NCBI RefSeq assembly: GCF_900142715.1
Contig: NZ_FRBX01000001.1
Span: 62,001 to 126,000, forward strand
Length of the DNA: 64,000 nucleotides
Direction: 5' to 3'
Origin: Flavobacterium pectinovorum
Lineage (GTDB): Bacteria > Bacteroidota > Bacteroidia > Flavobacteriales > Flavobacteriaceae
In this document: positions 46,901 to 54,702 of the stretch, in pieces
Numbering within the stretch: position 1 is the stretch's first letter
Layout of the letters: each line of letters starts with the position of its first letter
Notes under the pieces: model-generated
The model's database searches: none
What the model saw: the letters and a program-made list of their open reading frames with translations, nothing else
What the model was told of the DNA's origin: nothing
Translations under genes and position numbers: made by a program

Positions 46901-48088
46901 GTTAACATGAATGTAAGTTTTAGCCGAAAGATTATATATATCAAGTCCGCCGCCTTCATTACTTATGATCAGATTGCCCTTTTTATCTTTTATAACTGAA
47001 GTTACATAGCTTGTTTGCAGGGAATTATCGTTGTTAACAAGCGACTCAAGTGAATTAAATTTATTGTTTGGCTTATCAAATACGCCAAGCCCTTTATTGA
47101 AATAACCTAACCAAAGTCTTTTTTCCTTGTCTTCGTATAACGACCATACGGAATTCGACTTTAAACTAAAATTATTGTATTTGCTGTGCAGGTATTTTTG
47201 CAGTACTTCTCCTTTAAAATTTACAACTAATAAGCCATCATTTTCGGTACCGCAAAGTATATAATCCTGACTGCTTTGTATAATAGATAAGATTTTATTT
47301 TTGGTAATAAAAAAATTCTCAAATTGATAGTTATCCGTTTCAGGTTTAATTTTTATCAGCCCATTTTCAGTTGTTCCCAGCCATAAATATCCAAATTTGT
47401 CTATAACAACACTTTCTATATCATCTAATAAAGGTTCTCTTTTAAACTTGTCTTTATAAACCTGCTTTACTTTTCCGTTTAGATCGATCTCTAAAAGTCC
47501 ATAACTGGTTCCTAAATAAATAATTCCCTGTTTATTTTTTACCGAACATTTGATTAAAAAGTTTGGTTTTTCGAGAACTTTTGAGTGCACTAAAGACGCT
47601 TTTAAGGTTTTTACATTTACTTTAAATAATCCAAAACCATAAGCACCTAAAAGTATGTCGCCATTGTTATCTTCAATAATGGTTTTTATAGTAATTGGCT
47701 GTTCGTAACCTTTTACAATTGCATCCTGAATATTGATTTTAGTAAAATTATCCAGATCCCGATTGTATAAACACAAGCCTTCATCTGTACCAATCCATAA
47801 GTTATTTTTAGAATCAATAAAAGTGGCATAAATAAAGTTACTGTTTACTGAACCTGGTTTTTTATCATGTTTATATCCAAAATAATTTACCCCGTCATAT
47901 CGATATAATCCTGCGCCATTAGTTCCTATCCAAATAAAGCCATTGTGATCCTGAATGATAGAAGAAATAGCCCTTTTTGAAGTAGTTTCCTGTATGCTTC
48001 TAAATTGGTAGTTTTCAAATTTATCCTGAGAAAACATACAATTTACAAGACCAAAAAAGCACAGAAGAATATATTTGATATTTTTCAT
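43928..48088 (-). CDS. hybrid two-component system sensor/regulator (HTCS)
   Basis: The 1,386-residue protein has a signal peptide (to NCMFSQ), about 14 two-component propeller repeats (~25-700; WIGTNGAGLYRYDG, WIGTDEGL) and a Y_Y_Y domain (~720-790). A membrane helix (~800-820) leads to HisKA with H858 in NISHEFRTP and an ATPase domain. The receiver has D1185 (ITDVIMPVMDG), and an AraC HTH is at the end. This single chain senses a periplasmic oligosaccharide and activates transcription. It is placed between SusC and the GH3 gene and is the obvious regulator of the locus. All catalytic residues are present. Confidence 0.96.
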   Translation of the reverse strand: MKNIKYILLCFFGLVNCMFSQDKFENYQFRSIQETTSKRAISSIIQDHNGFIWIGTNGAGLYRYDGVNYFGYKHDKKPGSVNSNFIYATFIDSKNNLWIGTDEGLCLYNRDLDNFTKINIQDAIVKGYEQPITIKTIIEDNNGDILLGAYGFGLFKVNVKTLKASLVHSKVLEKPNFLIKCSVKNKQGIIYLGTSYGLLEIDLNGKVKQVYKDKFKREPLLDDIESVVIDKFGYLWLGTTENGLIKIKPETDNYQFENFFITKNKILSIIQSSQDYILCGTENDGLLVVNFKGEVLQKYLHSKYNNFSLKSNSVWSLYEDKEKRLWLGYFNKGLGVFDKPNNKFNSLESLVNNDNSLQTSYVTSVIKDKKGNLIISNEGGGLDIYNLSAKTYIHVNKNNQSYYSGLDAVDIQTIFIDSKQNIWVGSWDRGIYFLKNGTTRFINYNTTNTAGLKSNRIFSFSEDSGGRIWIGTFIKGLHYFDNKSNTFVHCNTKPFADNSLDEAFIRKVFVDSDNILWVGTILGLYQVHLNADSGFRVINMRDEMFRDKTKYSGIQTILSIYESNDKKIWIGTDGEGLFSYNKKNKIFSNYDDFPGFEEKSVRAIISDNNGSLWISGGSGLTKLDFKNKQSTNFNKDDGLIDNDFNNNAVFKDGNGELYFGGYEGVNYFNPNEIKKTEKAPRLYFSDFKLFNKSVKPNEEGSPLTKVISQTKEIILNHAQSVFTIEYVGINYNYSKKNQYAYYLEGFEKDWNYVDNNRTATYTNLEPGNYVFKVKSANADGSWSNVQLELKIKILPPWWKTIWAYLIYASILVFLIIYFNKIYQNRFKARQSIILEREKTIQLEKLNNKKLQFFTNISHEFRTPLTLIINPLEDILRSKNVSREIHNKLKTVHKSSDRLSRLINELMDFNKLEFNKIFLQVKKIEVIAFVKEIIGYFDEEAAARNITIDFEPSIEELEDWLDPKMLEKIIFNIISNAFKFTPDDGFITVSIDKLDENNSLIINGSKVSSFSITITDTGSGIYKEDLKRIFDRFYQVNNLNKDYYGSTGIGLEVVKEFVELHKGKIDVESTPGEGTKFMVIFPLGNSFYKENEVVNEVFEIEKNKNKFLFESNKYQEDDEEIPNESIKEIEADTAKAYTVLIVEDNLELRNYLKTELSKLYKVITAENGKKGYELAVQKLPDIIITDVIMPVMDGLQLCKNIKGDLKTSHIPLLMLSAKAMVQDRIEGIDSGADMYLSKPFELDILKSSLAQLITSRQIMFKKFYTGITKDGKEKTTSLDNDFIQKILHFINENLSESDLSVELLSSKVFLSRSQLYRKIKTLTGVSVNEFIRNVRLEKAKQLLEQGNNTININEISYKVGFTSPSYFAKCYKLKYGHLPTQETGSKK

Positions 48089-48217
48089 TTACATTTTAAT
48101 ATTTATCAATTCTATTAGAAATAAAATTTATAATTGATTTTATTTAATCATATCTAAAACAATATTAATAAAACTAAACAGAACACTTACTTTTTTTATC
48201 CAGATTTACCATATTGC

Positions 48218-48266
48218 TAAAAACCTGAGCAGATTAATAACCTCAAAAGGATTAATCGTACTCAGG
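48218..48266 (-). terminator. intrinsic terminator of the GH3 gene
   Basis: A nested hairpin on the minus strand: cctgag / ctcagg outside and attaatcc / ggttattaat inside, then a T run, 67 bases after the GH3 stop. Confidence 0.78.
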
Positions 48267-48332
48267 CTATAAATTGCTTAAAAATAAATCAAATGATAAG
48301 GGTTATCTTTTTGTTTTTAAGTTCGTTAGCGT

Positions 48333-50636
48333 TTATTTTAGTTCGAATTTACTCGTAAGACCTTCATTAGAATTCCAGCCAACCATAACATTAAACAAAC
48401 CAGCTTCGGTTAAAAATTTACCATTGTTGTCATAAAAACCAAGTTCCTTGTCAGTTAAGGTAAACTGAACGGTTTTCGTTTCTCCTTTTTTTAATGCAAT
48501 AAGTTCAAAACCTTTTAATTCCTTCACAGGTCTAACCACACTGGCGGCGACATCATTTATATACAACTGAACTACTTCTTTCCCATCAAAATTTCCGGTA
48601 TTGGTAACATCAACACTTAGTTCAATTTTTTCTCCTTTCTGGAAGGAAGTTTTTGCTAATTTCAGATTTTTATATTCGAAAGAAGTATAGCTTAATCCAT
48701 AACCAAACGGATATAATGGTGTTTTTTCGACATCAATATAATGAGACCAAAAAGCGTTTTGATCTTTATTGGTTGGTCGTCCTGTATTGTACAAATTGTA
48801 ATAAATTGGACATTGCCCAACGTTTCTTGGAAATGACATTGTCAGCTTACCACTTGGGTTATAATCTCCGTACAAAACCTGTGCAATTGCATTTCCGGAT
48901 TGGGTACCTAACTGCCAAGCTTCAACAATAGCAGGAATATTTTCTGCTGCCCAAGGTAATGCCAGCGGACGCCCGTTATTTAAGACCAAAACGATATTAG
49001 GATTTACTTTGTAAACTTCTTCTAGCAATTGCTGCTGATTTCCAGGCAGACCTAATTCTGTTCTGCTGCGTCCTTCACCACTTTGAAAACCAATTTCTCC
49101 TAAAACCATTACCACAACTTCTGCTTGTTTGGCTGCCTTTTTAGCAGCTTCAAATCCGGAAAAATCAGTTGTATTAATTTTTACTTCATCAACAAATACT
49201 TGTTTATTTAAAGCCACATCAGTTCCTTTTTCATAAACTAATGTATTGTTTTTATATTGCTGCATTCCTTCAAGAACCGATATTGCGGTATTATCATCAG
49301 CGGCAATTCTCCAGCTTCCAAGCGGACTGGTTTTGTCATTTGCCAAAGCACCAATTAAAGCGATTTTTACTCCTTCTTTTTTTAATGGCAAAAGTTTTTC
49401 ATTCCTCCCCGGCGGACTAGCATTCTTCAATAAAACAATTGATTTTTTTGCCATATCAAGGACAGCATCATTATTGGCCTTGTTTCCAATACTTGATTTT
49501 TCACGGGCTTCATCACAATATTTGTATGGATTATCAAACAAACCCAATTCAAATTTTACTCTAAGAATTCTGCGAACAGCATCGTCGACCACACTTTCTT
49601 TTACCAATCCTTTTTTTACCAGCTTCGCCAATTCTGTTACATAAACATTTGATTCCATATCCATGTCAGAGCCTGCAATAGCGGCTTTTTGAGCTGCATC
49701 GGCAGCATCGGCTGCGTAACCGTGGGTAATCATTTCGCCTATAGAAGCCCAGTCAGAAACGACAAAACCATCAAATTTCCAGGCTCCTTTTAAAATGTCT
49801 CTTTGCAAAAAACTATTTCCGGTTGCCGGAACTCCGTTTAATGTATTAAATGAATTCATGAAAGTACGAATCCCCGCATCGACAGTCGCTTTAAAAGGCG
49901 GTAATACACTATTGTACAACTTAGAATTACTCATGTCAACACTATTATATTCCCTGCCTGCTTCGACAAAACCGTAACCTGCAAAATGTTTGGCGCAGGC
50001 AATAATAGCGGTATTAGCACTTAAGCTCTCTCCCTGAAATCCTTTAACGCGAGCGGTAGCAATTTTGCTGCCCAGATAAGGATCTTCTCCGGCACCTTCC
50101 ATTACGCGTCCCCATCTTGCATCATTCGAGATATCTACATTAGGCGCAAAAGTCCAGTTTAATCCGGAAGCAGAAGCTTCAACAGCAGCAATGCGCGCCG
50201 AATTTTTAATGGCTTCTAAATCCCAACTTGCAGCTTCTGCCAGCGGAATAGGGCTGAGGGTTTTATAACCGTGTATCACATCAAAACCAAAAAGTAGCGG
50301 AATACCAAGACGGGTTTCTTCAACAGCTATTTTTTGTACGGCTCTTACTTCTTTAACGCCTCTTACACTTAGCATAGAACCTACCAGTCCTTTCTTTATA
50401 TTATTGTATTTTTCTTCATTAGAACCTGATTCGGGTTTTGGGCCAGTAACATCCCATGAACCATTGTATTGATTCATTTGCCCTACTTTTTCTTCTAATG
50501 TCATTTCTTTCATCAAAAGCGAAACTCGTTCTTCAATTGGTTTATTGGTATCCAGATGTTTTTTTGATTGTGCATATCCGTTTCCAAAAACGATTAGCAG
50601 TAAAAAGGCATATTTTTTAATTGGTCTTTTCATCAT
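48333..50636 (-). CDS. bglX: GH3-family beta-glucosidase, periplasmic (BglX-like)
   Basis: The 767-residue length and sequence are those of BglX-type enzymes. A signal peptide ends NGYAQ. The N-terminal barrel carries the nucleophile D295 in GFVVSDWASIG, the six-stranded sandwich follows, and a fibronectin III-like domain ends the protein (VTNTGNFDGKEVVQLYIND). The family removes beta-linked glucose or xylose from oligosaccharide ends. With GH10 and GH16 secreted outside, this enzyme would finish digestion in the periplasm. It has its own terminator. Confidence 0.93.
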   Translation of the reverse strand: MMKRPIKKYAFLLLIVFGNGYAQSKKHLDTNKPIEERVSLLMKEMTLEEKVGQMNQYNGSWDVTGPKPESGSNEEKYNNIKKGLVGSMLSVRGVKEVRAVQKIAVEETRLGIPLLFGFDVIHGYKTLSPIPLAEAASWDLEAIKNSARIAAVEASASGLNWTFAPNVDISNDARWGRVMEGAGEDPYLGSKIATARVKGFQGESLSANTAIIACAKHFAGYGFVEAGREYNSVDMSNSKLYNSVLPPFKATVDAGIRTFMNSFNTLNGVPATGNSFLQRDILKGAWKFDGFVVSDWASIGEMITHGYAADAADAAQKAAIAGSDMDMESNVYVTELAKLVKKGLVKESVVDDAVRRILRVKFELGLFDNPYKYCDEAREKSSIGNKANNDAVLDMAKKSIVLLKNASPPGRNEKLLPLKKEGVKIALIGALANDKTSPLGSWRIAADDNTAISVLEGMQQYKNNTLVYEKGTDVALNKQVFVDEVKINTTDFSGFEAAKKAAKQAEVVVMVLGEIGFQSGEGRSRTELGLPGNQQQLLEEVYKVNPNIVLVLNNGRPLALPWAAENIPAIVEAWQLGTQSGNAIAQVLYGDYNPSGKLTMSFPRNVGQCPIYYNLYNTGRPTNKDQNAFWSHYIDVEKTPLYPFGYGLSYTSFEYKNLKLAKTSFQKGEKIELSVDVTNTGNFDGKEVVQLYINDVAASVVRPVKELKGFELIALKKGETKTVQFTLTDKELGFYDNNGKFLTEAGLFNVMVGWNSNEGLTSKFELK

Positions 50637-50999
50637 TGTGTTTTAGTTAGCATCGAATTTTTTAAAATCTGTATATATCATGTATTATTTTTTTTAGTAT
50701 GATCTATATAGATTGTAAATGTACTTTTACAGTAGTGTCGATAGTACAAGATTTGAAGCATTTTGCAAAACAAATGATGTATTTGCATGCCTTTAAATAA
50801 ACAAAGAGATTGCTGTTAAAAGTTTTGGATACGATTTTCAATAAATTGATAAAAGCCGTAGAGGGATTTTTTTTAGAAATCCAAAGACCAAAATAAAAGC
50901 CTCCAAACTTATCTGTTTGAAGGCTTTTATAAAATGTAATATCTTGATAAGACAAAAAAAATGGAAAAACTAAAATAATTATTCCGTGGATTAGAATTC
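50637..50999 (-). other. intergenic region
   Basis: No gene was found. It contains the GH3 promoter region, which has no clear -7 box, and the terminator of the 51000 gene. Confidence 0.45.
50892..50932 (-). terminator. intrinsic terminator of the 51000 gene
   Basis: Stem aaaagcct.caaac / gtttg.aggctttt with one mismatch. On the minus strand a T-rich tract follows. Confidence 0.72.
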
Positions 51000-51269
51000 C
51001 TATAAGTTTTCGTGCGTTGTTGTCTGATAATTTTCAATTTCCGATTTTATAACATCTTTATATTTGGCAATCCCAATTCCTATTATCGGAATAGACAATT
51101 TTCCTACTATTGAGCCAGCCTGTTTATGGCCTGTTTTATTTAGGTACGAAGACAGAAGCAAAGCACCAATTGCTCCAAAAAGTATCACTTCTCCGGGAAC
51201 GTCTGCAATTTTAGATTCTATTAATTCCCTGATGTCTTCAAGATTCTCCTGATTGATTAAGTTTTCCAT
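51000..51269 (-). CDS. small membrane protein of unknown function
   Basis: The 89-residue product starts with an acidic helical segment (ENLEDIRELIESKIADVPG), then two hydrophobic stretches (VILFGAIGALLLSSYL and SIPIIGIGIA) separated by a basic loop. It is probably a two-pass inner-membrane protein. No family was recognised. A good terminator and the single-gene layout support it as real. Confidence 0.65.
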   Translation of the reverse strand: MENLINQENLEDIRELIESKIADVPGEVILFGAIGALLLSSYLNKTGHKQAGSIVGKLSIPIIGIGIAKYKDVIKSEIENYQTTTHENL

Positions 51270-51493
51270 ATTTTTATTTTTAAGTGATTCTATTTATATG
51301 AATTAAAATTATGGGTAAAAAAACATTTTCACTTTATATAATTGAATGATACAGTTATATGATTATCATTATGATGTAAATTATTGTCGGACTTTGAAGT
51401 AAGTAGAAAAAACAGTAAAATATATTTAAAATTTATCTTTATAGAGAATAAAAACATTAGCATTAGCGTTGTTTAAATAAAACAATACTATAT

Positions 51494-52522
51494 ATGGGCT
51501 TATTTGATTTTATGATGGTGGAAATAGCGATGGATTTAGGAACGGCAAATACTCTAATAATTTATAATGGAAAAATAGTGGTAGACAGTCCTTCGATTGT
51601 AGCCAGAGATATTAGAAACGGAAAAATTATTGCAGTTGGTAAAGAAGCGAGTTTGATGCAGGGTAAAACGCATGAAAATATTAAGACAATCCGGCCTCTT
51701 AAAGATGGGGTTATTGCAGATTTTGATGCCTCTGAGAAAATGATCAACTGGTTTATAAAAAATATACCAGAATTAAAAAGAAATTTTTTTACTCCTGCAC
51801 TGCGAATGGTAGTCTGCATTCCCAGCGGTATAACTGAAGTAGAAATGAGAGCTGTAAAGGAGTCGTGCGAACGTGTAAATGGTAAAGAAGTATTTTTAAT
51901 TCACGAACCTATGGCGGCCGCAATTGGAATTGGATTAGATGTTATGCTTCCCAAGGGAAACGTTATAGTAGATATTGGAGGCGGAACTACCGAAATTGCA
52001 GTTATTGCTCTGGGAGGTATAATTTGTGACAGTTCTTTAAAAATTGCCGGAGATGTTTTTACCAGCGATATTTTATATTATATGAGAACACACCATAACT
52101 TATATATTGGAGATGCAACCGCAGAGATAATAAAAATTGATGTTGGTGCCGCGATAGAGGAACTTGAGGATGCTCCTGACGATATAACAGTTCGCGGAAG
52201 GGATCTTTTAACCGGAAAACCAAAGGAGGTTAAGGTTAGTTATCGTGAAATTGCAAGAGCTTTGGATAAATCAATACAAAGAATTGAAGATGCTCTTATG
52301 GTAACACTTTCTATAACGCCGCCGGAACTTGCAGCTGATATTTATAATACAGGATTGTATCTTGCAGGGGGAGGAGCACTGCTGCGCGGTCTTGATAAAA
52401 GACTTTCACAGAAAACAGATTTACCGGTTTTTATTGCAGAAGACCCATTAAGAGCAGTAGTTAGAGGAACAGGTATTGTTTTAAAAGATATATCGAAATA
52501 CCAAAGTGTACTTATAAAATAA
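51494..52522 (+). CDS. mreB: MreB/actin-like rod-shape protein (solitary paralogue)
   Basis: A 342-residue actin-fold ATPase of normal MreB length. Phosphate-1 (DLGTANT), phosphate-2 (DIGGGTTEIAV) and adenosine (LYLAGGGALLRGL) motifs are intact, and so is the early EIAMDLG strand. MreB filaments guide cell-wall synthesis at the inner membrane. mreC, mreD and pbp2 are not adjacent, and the gene is single with its own terminator, so it is likely an extra paralogue rather than the main mre operon copy. Some Flavobacteria carry such a second copy. Confidence 0.93.
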   Translation: MGLFDFMMVEIAMDLGTANTLIIYNGKIVVDSPSIVARDIRNGKIIAVGKEASLMQGKTHENIKTIRPLKDGVIADFDASEKMINWFIKNIPELKRNFFTPALRMVVCIPSGITEVEMRAVKESCERVNGKEVFLIHEPMAAAIGIGLDVMLPKGNVIVDIGGGTTEIAVIALGGIICDSSLKIAGDVFTSDILYYMRTHHNLYIGDATAEIIKIDVGAAIEELEDAPDDITVRGRDLLTGKPKEVKVSYREIARALDKSIQRIEDALMVTLSITPPELAADIYNTGLYLAGGGALLRGLDKRLSQKTDLPVFIAEDPLRAVVRGTGIVLKDISKYQSVLIK

Positions 52523-52847
52523 ATTATTGATGAAGTTTTATAAGTTTAGTGAGTTTTAGACTTAAGGCTGAACCAAAATTTTGCCATAGTTTTTAGAATC
52601 CGAATTTTCAACATTAAAATTTAGCTATAAAAAAAAGTCCTAATGAAAATTAGGACTTTTCTAGTGGTTCTAATCTGTTATTTGGAAGAAACGGAGTTAT
52701 TAAAGGATTTGGGGAATTGGCTTAATGGAAAGTGGGTTTGTATTTGGGATAAAATTTGGCAAATTCGGAGAATGGTCTTAATTTAACCCGCTGTAGTACC
52801 AGAAACGTTATTAATTGTTTTTTGGGAAGATAGATTGCCAGAATTAA
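52523..52847 (+). other. intergenic region after mreB
   Basis: It holds only the mreB terminator and AT-rich sequence; no gene or clear promoter was seen. Confidence 0.45.
52633..52660 (+). terminator. intrinsic terminator of mreB
   Basis: A perfect 12-bp stem aaaagtcctaat / attaggactttt with a GAAA loop. Confidence 0.88.
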
Positions 52848-53459
52848 ATGATATCAAAAATGGATTATAAAAGCATTGCTAAAAAAATAATTGACCTGAA
52901 AAACGCAGACTTGGTGTTAAGGGATAAACTTGTGAAAAGTGGACAACTTAGCGAAGGGTATAATGAAGAAATGAAAGAATTGCATAACATAAATGCAAAA
53001 ACATTAAACGACATAATTGACACTATAGGTTATCCAACAATAGATAAAGTTGGTAAAGAAGCAAACGAAGCGACTTGGCTGGTCATACAACATTCAATTG
53101 GACAACCAGTATTTATGAAAAAGTGTGCAGAACTATTGGAAAGTGCGGTTAGTGAAAATAAAGCAGACCCGAAATATTTAGCGTATCTTACTGATCGAAT
53201 AGCAGTATTTGAAGATAAGCCGCAACTTTACGGAACTCAATTTGATTGGGATGAATATGGAAATTTAAGTCCAAATCTTTTTGATCATGTAACCAAAGTA
53301 AATGAAAGAAGAAAAGCAATCGGACTTAATACTCTTGAAGAGCAAACAGAAATTATAAGAAAACAGGTGAAAAACGAAAATCAATCACCACCGACAGACT
53401 TTGAAAAAAGAAAGAAGGAAATTGAAGAATGGAAAAAAACTGTCGGCTGGATAAAATAA
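52848..53459 (+). CDS. DUF6624-like protein
   Basis: A 203-residue soluble protein (or 199 from the ATG at 52860). The central block, IGYPTIDKVGKEANEATWLVIQHS in pattern, then LAYLTDRIAVFEDKPQLYGTQF, matches the domain I know as DUF6624 (G-x-P, W-x-x-x-QH, and PQLYGTQ motifs). Its function is unknown. The conserved Gln-His and Gln-Leu-Tyr-Gly residues could form an active site. It lies alone, with no operon partner, between mreB and the iron genes. Confidence 0.75.
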   Translation: MISKMDYKSIAKKIIDLKNADLVLRDKLVKSGQLSEGYNEEMKELHNINAKTLNDIIDTIGYPTIDKVGKEANEATWLVIQHSIGQPVFMKKCAELLESAVSENKADPKYLAYLTDRIAVFEDKPQLYGTQFDWDEYGNLSPNLFDHVTKVNERRKAIGLNTLEEQTEIIRKQVKNENQSPPTDFEKRKKEIEEWKKTVGWIK

Positions 53460-53551
53460 AAACAACCATTAATAATTGACGTTTTTGAATTCTCTGCTGA
53501 AATGAGCGGTTTGAACTTTCCTGTTCTCAATTACAATGATATCGCTACTTA

Positions 53552-54661
53552 TTATTTTTTCTTTTTTTTCCTTCCCAGCCATATTATTAAACCCGTGATA
53601 GGCATTGTCGCAGCAAAAAGGCAGACCAAAAAAGCCAGAATTTTTGTTGGATAACCATAGATGCTTCCTGTATGAATGGGATAAATAAGACGGCGCACTT
53701 TATCGCCTCGGCTAAAAGATTCGTAAGGTTTTATTTTTAAAAGCTCTCCCGTATATTTATCAAAATATGCCATACTTGAAATATTTGGAATCGATTTTTC
53801 AAGGTTGAGTTTAATCACCATAATACTGTTTATGGTATCAGATGGGATTCTGATTTGAGTATCGCCTTTATATTTATAAATGCTGTCTGTTTTTGAAAAT
53901 ATGTTTTGATAAAAAAACGTTTTCTCAAGTTTAGGATCGACTTTTGTTGGATTTTCAACTTTGGCCGAAGGCTTTTTTGTTGTTCCGTCTGCGAGTAAAT
54001 AGATACTGCTTTCAAACCATTTAAAAGACCATGTTAATCCGGTCAGCGATATTATCAGAAGAAATAAAAAGCTGTAGAAACCAAAATTTGAATGAAAATC
54101 CCAATTCACTCTTTTAAAAGAGGCGCTCCATTTCACGGTTAATCTTTGTTTTAGGTTTTTGATTTTTTTCGGCCACCATAAAATAAGACCCGAAATAAGC
54201 ATAAATGCGAAAATGAGACAGCTGCAGCCGGTAATAAATTTCCCTACTTCTCCTAAAATTAAATGTCTGTGCAGATCTAGTACAACAGAAAAAAACCTGC
54301 TTTTTTCAGGAATAGACGCCAATACTTTTCCTGTGTAAGGATCTACAGAAAAGATCTGATCTTTTTTATCAGCATCGGTTCCGGAAATAATTACAGTTCT
54401 TGCCGGATCTTGATAAGTTTGAATACGATCTAATTCAGTAATATTATATTTTTTCTGAATGGTATTAACGTAAAGATCGACAGGTAATTTTTTTGTTCCC
54501 AGAGTCGAAACTTTATAAAATTCAGGATTGACAAAAGCATCAATTTCATCTTCAAAAACTAAAATGCTTCCTGTAAGTGCTACAATAAATACAATAAGCC
54601 CGGACGAAAGTCCGAGCCATAAATGTAAAAATCCAATATTTTTTTTAAATGTTTTATTCAT
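53552..54661 (-). CDS. PepSY-associated transmembrane protein
   Basis: A 369-residue inner-membrane protein with four predicted helices: GLSSGLIVFIVALTGSILVF near residue 15-35, ITGCSCLIFAFMLISGLILWW near 145, SFLFLLIISLTGLTWSF near 195 and ILAFLVCLFAATMPITGLIIW near the end. Two periplasmic PepSY-like regions lie between. The family accompanies TonB-dependent siderophore receptors and is thought to reduce or release iron from siderophores. It is 41 bases after the receptor gene and in the same direction, forming a two-gene operon. Confidence 0.9.
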   Translation of the reverse strand: MNKTFKKNIGFLHLWLGLSSGLIVFIVALTGSILVFEDEIDAFVNPEFYKVSTLGTKKLPVDLYVNTIQKKYNITELDRIQTYQDPARTVIISGTDADKKDQIFSVDPYTGKVLASIPEKSRFFSVVLDLHRHLILGEVGKFITGCSCLIFAFMLISGLILWWPKKIKNLKQRLTVKWSASFKRVNWDFHSNFGFYSFLFLLIISLTGLTWSFKWFESSIYLLADGTTKKPSAKVENPTKVDPKLEKTFFYQNIFSKTDSIYKYKGDTQIRIPSDTINSIMVIKLNLEKSIPNISSMAYFDKYTGELLKIKPYESFSRGDKVRRLIYPIHTGSIYGYPTKILAFLVCLFAATMPITGLIIWLGRKKKKK

Positions 54662-54702
54662 GTAAAAGAGGCGGAAAATATTCTCAAATATAATAAAGCT
54701 TT

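Noticed and set aside
50704..50955. Minus-strand open frame of 83 codons
   Set aside because: It contains the terminator of the neighbouring gene and lacks a start site, motif or codon pattern of real genes.
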